Assembly: GCA_949077035.1 (NCBI GenBank)
Contig: CARUPR010000004.1
Coordinates: forward strand, 1 to 64,000
Direction: 5' to 3'
Length of the DNA: 64,000 nt
From: an uncultured Eubacteriales bacterium
GTDB taxonomy: Bacteria > Bacillota > Clostridia > Christensenellales > UBA1242
In this document: positions 37,001 through 46,000 of the stretch, in pieces
How the letters are laid out: each line of letters starts with the position of its first letter
Position numbering within the stretch: the first letter of the stretch is position 1
The notes under the pieces: generated by a model
Told to the model about the DNA's origin: nothing
Database searches by the model: none
The model's input: the letters and a program-made list of their open reading frames with translations, nothing else
Program-made: the position numbers and the translations under genes

Positions 37001-40000
37001 CTTTAATGTTTGGGATGTGAACTTGAATAATACAAAAGAATATTCAAATACATTCAGACCATACATTGGCGATATCAAAACAAAGGTTGCAATCAATCTT
37101 TATAAAAATGATTTTGACGAACAAGATAATATGGTAAACGTTCAACCACTTGATGACATGACTGGAATTGGTGTGACAATCAATGGTGCAACCAAGTATC
37201 AGAATGTGACAGGTGAGCTTGTTGGTATGGCAATTAAAGGCGAAATTGCATCAACAAGAAGTGGCAAATATGAAGCACATAAGGTTGTGATTTCTGAGTA
37301 TAAAGGTCAGTCTTCCTCTCAAGAGGTTGACTTAGGCGGGGCTTCAGCAAGGGCTGAATATCCAAAAACTATCACATTATATAACCCAGAAAAACCTGAA
37401 AAAGGTGAGTATCCTGATGAGTATTATTGGACAAGAGGCTCATCTGTAGATATGATGTTTAGAAAGGCATTTACTCATGATAGTGATGACCCTATATACC
37501 AAGTTGATGTTTATTATAAGCAAAGAAAATATGATATTAATATAGAATACTATGCAGGAAGCAATCTTACTGCGGTGAAACCATCTGAAGGTGAGGTTGC
37601 TGTTATACCAGAGGCATCAGTTGACCAAATCAAACCTGAATTTGCTGATAGATATTTCAGCAATGCAAGCTTTGGCTTTGCATCTCAATCTCCAAGCATA
37701 TTGATTCCTGGTGGCGGAACTTATAATTTTGGTTTTAAGCTTAACAGCACAGGAAAGGGTGTTTTGAGTTATGCAGGGTATGAACTCTATCAAGATGGCA
37801 AGGTGAAGGTAAGATATCAAAATAGTGCAAACCCAGAGCAATGGGAAAAGGAAGGATTTACAAACAGCTCTTTAGTTGAGCCTGAAAATCCTGGAATTAG
37901 TGATGAAAACTTTGAATTGACCCTTGGTGGATATGATACAAAAATTAAAATCTTCTTTGAATACCGCTCTGTAAATCTTTTGATTGACAAGGTGCATGTG
38001 CTTAATGAAGAAGGGTATTTGGGACTTGAGGATAAGGCATTGCTTCAATACACAATTGAAGGGCTTACCTTTAAGATTGGTGCCAATGGCGAGCTTTCTT
38101 TGACAAATGGCTCTGACCAACTTGATAGCATTTCAATCCACTCTCAGTTCTATCTTCTTGGTTGGTATCTGCAAAATGGCAAAATGGTCAATGTTGACTC
38201 TGAAGGCAATTTCAATGGTCTTTTGACAAACAGTGATTTTGTTGGCGAGATAGCCGAGCTTGGTGCAGATAAAGAAAATGGTTATGTAAACAATTCAATA
38301 GCCGCGTTGGTGGGAAGAAGAACTGTCTCTGCAAGCTATAATGCCGGTGCTGCCGGTTTTGGTAAGTTGTATGAAAACGGAACTCTTGACGATGCTGACA
38401 GAAGATTTACCGAAGTAAATGACAATGCTTTGCATATGGTAAAGGCAGGTCAGAACATTGTTTATAATCAAATTATCGGTTTAAGCCGATTTGCATTCTA
38501 TAATTTGGGATATAAATTTAATGGTTATAGACCAAACGGCGTGACAATTGATGGCGGAACTTTTGTTTCTTTTGGTAATGTAGTGATTGATGAAAATGGA
38601 AATATCACATACACCATTTCTGGCTCTGGTTGGGACCAATTGTTTAAACTGGCAAAAGAAAATGGTGCGATAATAAATGATATCAACAGTGATGGTTTCC
38701 AAAACTGGAATATGCTTGCTGAAAATGACTTGCATAGAAGGGCTGAGGTAGAGCTTATTGCAAACTGGCAGTTGATTTCTTATAGTGCAATCATTGACGG
38801 AAGCACAATCGTGAGTGATTCATCAACTGGCAAGACAGGACTTTCTATTGGTGACACAATTTATTACACAACAACTCCTGCTCCAAATCACAAAAATGGT
38901 CTTGCGACTTATGTGATAAATGGAACTACACTTTCAGGTCAAACAATCTTTGGTTATTATGCAAAAGGATATAAAATCTGGCAAAACTCTGAGGAAATTT
39001 GCTTTGAAAGTCTTGGTGATGGTGAGGCAAACAAGATTACTATCACTCCTGAAATATTTGAGTTGTTTATCAAAGAGGAATATAAATTTAAAGAAAACAC
39101 TGGTGATGACAACATATTTATCAACACCATAAGAGAAGAGGCAGATTATTATGTCTTCCTTGAAAACTCTGAAAATAATTATTATAGATATGACTGGAAT
39201 GAAAACCTTGACACAAATGACTATGGTCAAATCATAGATGGGAGAATTGCTATTAATGTCAAGTATAATAATCCAGCGACAAACATCATCAAAGCTATTG
39301 AAGATAAAGTTTTGGTGGTAAATAGATATGGTTATACAGAAGACAAAAATCTTTGGTCTATTGCAGGCAATGCAGGCCAATCTGTGACAATGTTTAAACC
39401 ACAAGATAAATACCTTACAACTGGCGACTCATTTATTGTGCCTACATGGATAAAGGATGAGCAAGGCGCGACAAAGAGTGAAATCAATTTCACAGAAGAG
39501 GCTAGGGACATAAGAAACTTCTATCTTTTAAATGATTTTAATATAATTTCTGCCGCAGCAAGCGGAAATCATGTTGAGGATGGAATTGACATTTCAAGAA
39601 AACCAATTTTAAATAATGGTGAACAAATTGTTGGTTTCAAATTTATCCTTTCTGCAAATGGCGGAGAGGAAATGGTATTTGAAAACATCAAAGAATTTAA
39701 CATAAATAATCTCAATTTAAGTGGAGCTTATACTATTAAATTTGTAATTGATGTGAAAGATACCCTTACAAAATATAATGAAGAGGGTGCGTATTCAATC
39801 GAGTATGCTTCGCCAAGCAGAATTCTCAGCTTTAATATGGTGAAGAATGAATTGCACTTCTTTGAAAATGATTTTGCTTCTGTATATAATGGTTCAAATG
39901 CGTGGACACCATCAGCTGCAAACAATTATGGAAAATTTATGCTTAAATTCAACTGGAAGGGCGACAATAAAGCAAATTCTGGCAATTTAAGCGAGTATTC

Positions 40001-43000
40001 AATTGGCGTGCTTGATGATTATTTCACCGATTTTGCTATTGAAGGTGACTATAATGCAAGTGCTTCTTCAAGAGATAAAAAGAATTTGAAATTTAAATTC
40101 AACCCTGAAAGACCAATTTTGGGCAATGAAGAATTGAATTATTTTGAGCTTATTTCAAATGTGATTGAAGAAGAGGGACAATATTATATCCTTCTTGAAA
40201 ATGTATTGACTATTGAAAAGGCAAAATTTACCATCCATTTCCCTAATGGCTCTGCCTACAGATTTGACAATATCAATGCTGTAGTTTATGAAAATGTTGA
40301 TAAATTGAATTTTACCGGCGACTTTGCAAATGGCAAAACTTTTGGTTATACCTTTGACAAAATCATGCTTCTTGTAAATGATGCTGCTGTGTATACCGGA
40401 AAGGAAGATTATAATCAAGATAAAGACATCTTCACAATCTATGGGCTTAAGTTTGCAAATGACTTTGAAAGCAATTTTGAATGGAACATTGCAAATTACA
40501 ACAACCATGGTGACTCAAGATTTATCTTGAAAGAGATTGGCTCTGCAAAGGGTTATACATACAATCTTGCATACCTTCTTTCAAGCCAAGGAAAACTTAA
40601 TGACACACTTGCAAGTCAGTATCTTGGCGAAAGTGGAAGAATTGAGCTTTCAAACCTGATTATTGATGGCAAGCCATATCAGCTTCCAAACACAAATCAG
40701 GGCAGTATCCAAGTAGGAAATGACATCATTTTCTCTTATGCAGGAAATGGCACAAACAATCTTAAACTTTTTGTAAATGACGAAGTTATGGCAATTTATC
40801 CATTCTCTGTCAGACTTAATATTATTTTAAGTGACGAGGCAATGAATGGTTTAAAACTTTTGACATGGACAAATAATCCAAATGTTTCAATGCTTGATGC
40901 AATGTTTGAAACTTGGCAGGAAAGCGGTTGGTCAACAACCATTTCACCTTCTGTCACCGATGGTCAAAACAATGAGTTGACAGCAGTGCTTACCGATGTG
41001 GTAAAGGTGTTTGTAAATTACAATACCGGCACAAATGGCGACAATGAATTAAATGAAATCATCTATGTTTCTGTTGCTGATAATATATTAAAGGTTAGCA
41101 ATCCAATCCATGAAGAAGGAAGATATCTTACATTCAATGGTTATAACAAACCATCAAACAGCAGGCTTGATATTACTTTTGACCCACTTTGGACTTCATT
41201 CTCGGTTAAAAACTCTTGCTCTGTTGAGTATATTACCGCTAAATGGAAATTTGACGAATTTGATTTTAATTCTTACAGTGAAATTGCATTGTATGCAAAT
41301 GCAGGTGAAATTGAACAAAACTTATCTTCTTTTGTAACAGTTGATGCACCAAATGGAAGTTCTATTACCGCTTCTATGACAAGCGTTGACGGCAAAACCT
41401 CTTTTGCTTACAACGCAAACAACGCATCCTTTGTGATTAAAGATGAAAATGGTTTGGCTGGTGCCAATTTGACTGGAAAATATCAAATTTCAGTTACACT
41501 TACTTATAATGATGGCTTTGGCGACCAAAGATTGACAAAAACTTGTGATATTAAACTTATATTAAACAAAAAAATGATAAACTTCTATATTGTAAATCAA
41601 AACTTGACTTACAACAATAGCGTCCAAAATGTGTCAATCCTCCTTGAAATGGATGACGAATCAAAAGAGGTAAACCTTCAATCATTGCCAAAGATTGACA
41701 ACTCTATGGACAATCAATATCATTTCTATATCAATATTCTTGATAAAAACAATCAAATTTCAGTGCTTAGAAATGCAGGCACTTATACAATAAGGGCAAC
41801 TGTTGATAGCAAATTGCAAAATGTTTATCAATTTATAAATGATGAAATTACAATTGATAAAGAGCTTACAATCAAGCAATACACAATCAGCCTTAAAAAT
41901 TATAATGACCAGATTGAATTTATAAAATATGTCGGAACAAACGACCCAGTCCTTAGCTATGACATTGAGATTGAACATGATAGCGAAAGCGAAATTGTGG
42001 AAATCCTTTTTGAAAGAGAAAGTGGCGGGGCAGTTGGAAGCTATCTTCTAATAAATCCTAAATTTATTGAGGATGCTGACAAAAACAACTATAAACTTAA
42101 TCTTGCTGGTTTTGAGGCTTATCTTGTGATTGAAACTCCAAATGCAAATCTGCAGATAGAGTTTAAAGAAAGACCAAGTTATGTTTACAATTCTCTTGCA
42201 GTAAACAGACAGGTGGTCACTGTTGAGAACAACAAATTTATTCTTTCACTTTATAATGACGATACCTTGCTTGACCAGGTTGAATTTGACCTTTATTATC
42301 TTTCTGTAAATGGAGAAGAAGTTGAAAAGGTTTATATTTCTGATGATGCAAAACAAGACCATATCAGACTTATCAATTTCTCTTTTGAAAACATAAGTGC
42401 AAATGCCGGCGACTATCCATTGAGTGTGACTTTAAATGAAGTTGAAGACTTTGATTATACAGGTATTGAGTTTGTTGACAAGTCTATCTCAAGACTTAAA
42501 GTTGAAAAGAAAAGACTTGAAGTATTGTCAATAGCCAAAAATTTCAACAGAAATGATGCAATTGGCAAAAATGACGTGACCTTTGAGGGCGTTGTTGATG
42601 GCGATGAAGTATATATCAGCGGAAGATATACTCAGGTGACTGTTGGTCAAAATATTAAACTTTCTGGCGTGACTTTGGCAGGAAGTGCTGCCTTAAACTA
42701 TAGCATTGCCGATGTGACCTATTATGGTGAAATCATTGCTGTAGACGGCGGAAGTGTAATATTCAGCATAAATGAAACAGAATTTGTTTATGGACAATTT
42801 AATAACAACCTTACAATAAATGAAGCTTTTGCTTTGACAAAGGGTTATATCCTTTCAATAGGTGGCATTACTGAAGATGTCAAGAATGGTTATGTGCAAG
42901 CTTCAGCAGTTGTAATAAGCGAAGGCGACCTTTCAAGTGGCGGATACTTAAAGGCAGGAAGAAAGACAATTAAATTTGTATTTACTTCTGAAAACTTTAC

Positions 43001-46000
43001 AAATCTGCAAAGAGAGGGATATGAAGTTTCAATCAATGTTTCAGCATTGGAGCTTGACCTATCAAGCCTTGAAATTATCAAAAATTATGATGAAACAACC
43101 CTCCTTCCAGAGGACCTTAACACAAATATAGACCAATTTATCTTAAATGGTGACTTGGTTGCAATCGACCTTGCAAAAGGCGGTTATCAAACTGCTGAGG
43201 TTGGAGAGGACAAGAAGGTTGTCATTGTGCTTGGTGGCGCTGACGCGGCAAACTATACTGTCAAAGATAATGTCACAGGCACTATCAAAGCATTTACAAT
43301 CAATGTTGTTGTAAATGCAAGCACCGAACATATCGACCTTGTCACAAGAGGCAGATTTGTTGAAGACGGATTGCTTCCATCAGGCGATAATGCAACATTC
43401 ATTGTTGGTTATCCAAACAACCAAAGTGGAGAAGACATTTTAAAAACATTCAAAGCACCAACCAGAAAGGGGTATAGCTTCTCTGGCTGGAAGATTAAAC
43501 AGGGTGAAGGTTATATCGCCTTTGACAAAGACAATATCGAAAGCGTATTAAGAGAACTTTCTCTAAGCAGTGAAGAAGATAATGTAAATCTTACAATCTA
43601 TGCTGTTTGGGAGATTGAAAAATATGAAATCGATATCACAGGTGAGCAAATTCAAAATATTGCAATTACAGCAAATCCAGTTTATGCATTAAGCGAAACT
43701 GATGGAAAACAATATGTTGAATATTTCAGTGACCTTCAAATTGAAATTACAGGAAATCGCGGATACAAGATTAGGTCTTACAATCTTGCTATCGGCCAGT
43801 CAGAAGACAAAAATCTGTCTGATACAAACAAAAATAAAGGGACAATAACCTTTGATAAGATTGCTTCAAGAATTGAGCTTGTTGTCACCTTTGAAGATAT
43901 TATAATCAATTTCAATATCGACTTTAATATGCCAAAATTCACAAACAGAGTTGATAATAATTCACTAAATCAAGCTTTTGGATATTTCGCTCTTGCAAAT
44001 ATCACAAGAGATGACCTGCCAGTATTGGCTGTTAGTGAAGGCACATATAAGTTTTTAGGATATTCTTATCAAGAAAATCTTCTCGATGAAAATCCACTTA
44101 AAGATTTAATTGACCAAATTTTCATTGACCTTAATGAAGACCAATCGGTAATTTTAATGGCAATGTGGCAGGGTGAAAACTATTTAATCACCTTTGACCC
44201 AACTCAAGGTGTGATTGCTGATGCGGCTTCAAAAACAATTACCGGTGTCTATGGCCAGGCAATCTATCCTTTCCCAAATGCATATCTTGAGGGAAGAGAG
44301 CCAGCTTGGACTGACAAAAATGGCAAGATTTACAATGAAAGTGACCTTCTTGCAACAATTGGCGAGAAAGGTGAAAATAATGTATATTCAATCACCTTGA
44401 CAGCAGACTGGATAAGCCAAAGCTATGATATTGCAATCACCTTTGATGAAGGCTTGACAGTTAAGGTTGGCGGCCAAGAGATTGTAAGCGGTGCAAACTT
44501 TACCTTGGTTTATGGCCAAGATAATCTTACCCTTGAAATCACTGCAAAGAAAGGTTATGGATTTATCTATAACAGCAAATCTATCAAAGCAAAGATAGAG
44601 GAAATAAATGGCAGAATTGTCATCAGCAATCTCTATGAAGATGGCACATTGCATTTCACTTTAGAGCCAAATGTAAACACTCTTACACTCTTCAATTCAA
44701 ATGTAGACAGCTTTGAAGTGTATGTTGATGAAGTCAAGGTGGAAAGCCAGACAACAATTTCAGCACGCACTGGCCAAAATGTTGAGGTGATTTATAAGGC
44801 TAAGAAGGGTTATAACTTTGATAGCACAAGTTATAATTTCAGAGGTGAAGGCAGCTTTACAACAGAGCTTTCTCAAGACGGAAAAACACTTTCTGTGAAA
44901 TGGGAAGACTTCACCGGCAATGCGGTTATCACAGTTGATGGCGTTGCTTCAATACTTAAAGTGACAATAGGTGATGTAAGAGATATATTCATGCGTCTTA
45001 CCTTTGGCACAACAAATATAAATCTCAGCGGTGACACCTTTATGGTGAGGACGGGCGAAAGATTTGTAATCTATGGTGTTATGGCCTATGGTTATACAGC
45101 AGGCCTGCCAAGCACTGGAATTGTCAACTATGTTGAAGAGGGCAGTGTAAACAATTATTATTCTGAAGAAGACAAATATTATCATTTCACAGCAGCTTTG
45201 TCTGGCTTTGATGAAGACTTTGCAATAAGCTTCCTTGCAAAAGCAAGAAGTTTCAACTTTAAAGTCAGCGTGATGCCAGGACTTGAAGAATATGGCGAAA
45301 TTACCTGCCAAAGCGAGCAAAAGGTTGACTTTGGAAGTGCAATCGTGCTTAGTCAAAGAGAACTTGTTTCAAACTTTGAGTTTACAGGCTGGATGATTGA
45401 TGAAAAGGTTATTTCAACAGAAGGCGAAATCAATTATATAGTTACAAGCGCTATTAAAGATGCTCTTGAAAGGGCTGGAGAAGATGGCGTAATTGAAATC
45501 TTTGCTGTTTATGCAAGAAAGGCAAGAGATATCGCTCTTACTGCACGCACTTCAAATAACCCTGAAACAAACAAAAATGGTTTCATCGCATCTCAAATTG
45601 ATGAAAACATTGTAGTTGAAGTAAACGGAACTACATCTGCTAAGTTCTATTTAGGATTAAATCTTGATATTAAACTTAATATGGCTGTTGGATATGAGCT
45701 GGATTATGTTTTAATTGATGGCAGCAGAATCAATTTAAATGAAGAACAATATCATTTCGATGGCACAAATTTTGTCATTGCACTTGACCTTGACAGCACA
45801 ATAAGCTCTCTTGAAATTGTGTTTAAGGCAGGAAAGATTGAAGTGATTGTTCAGGCAGGGACTATCATAAATTATGTTGACCATTTAGGAACTGACGCTG
45901 GTGGTAGTGTTTGGGCGGTTGACAAAAATGGCGATAGACTTGGTGATGATGTTTATAAAGAATATCAGGGCAATCTTTTGATTGGTGCAAACTATAAATT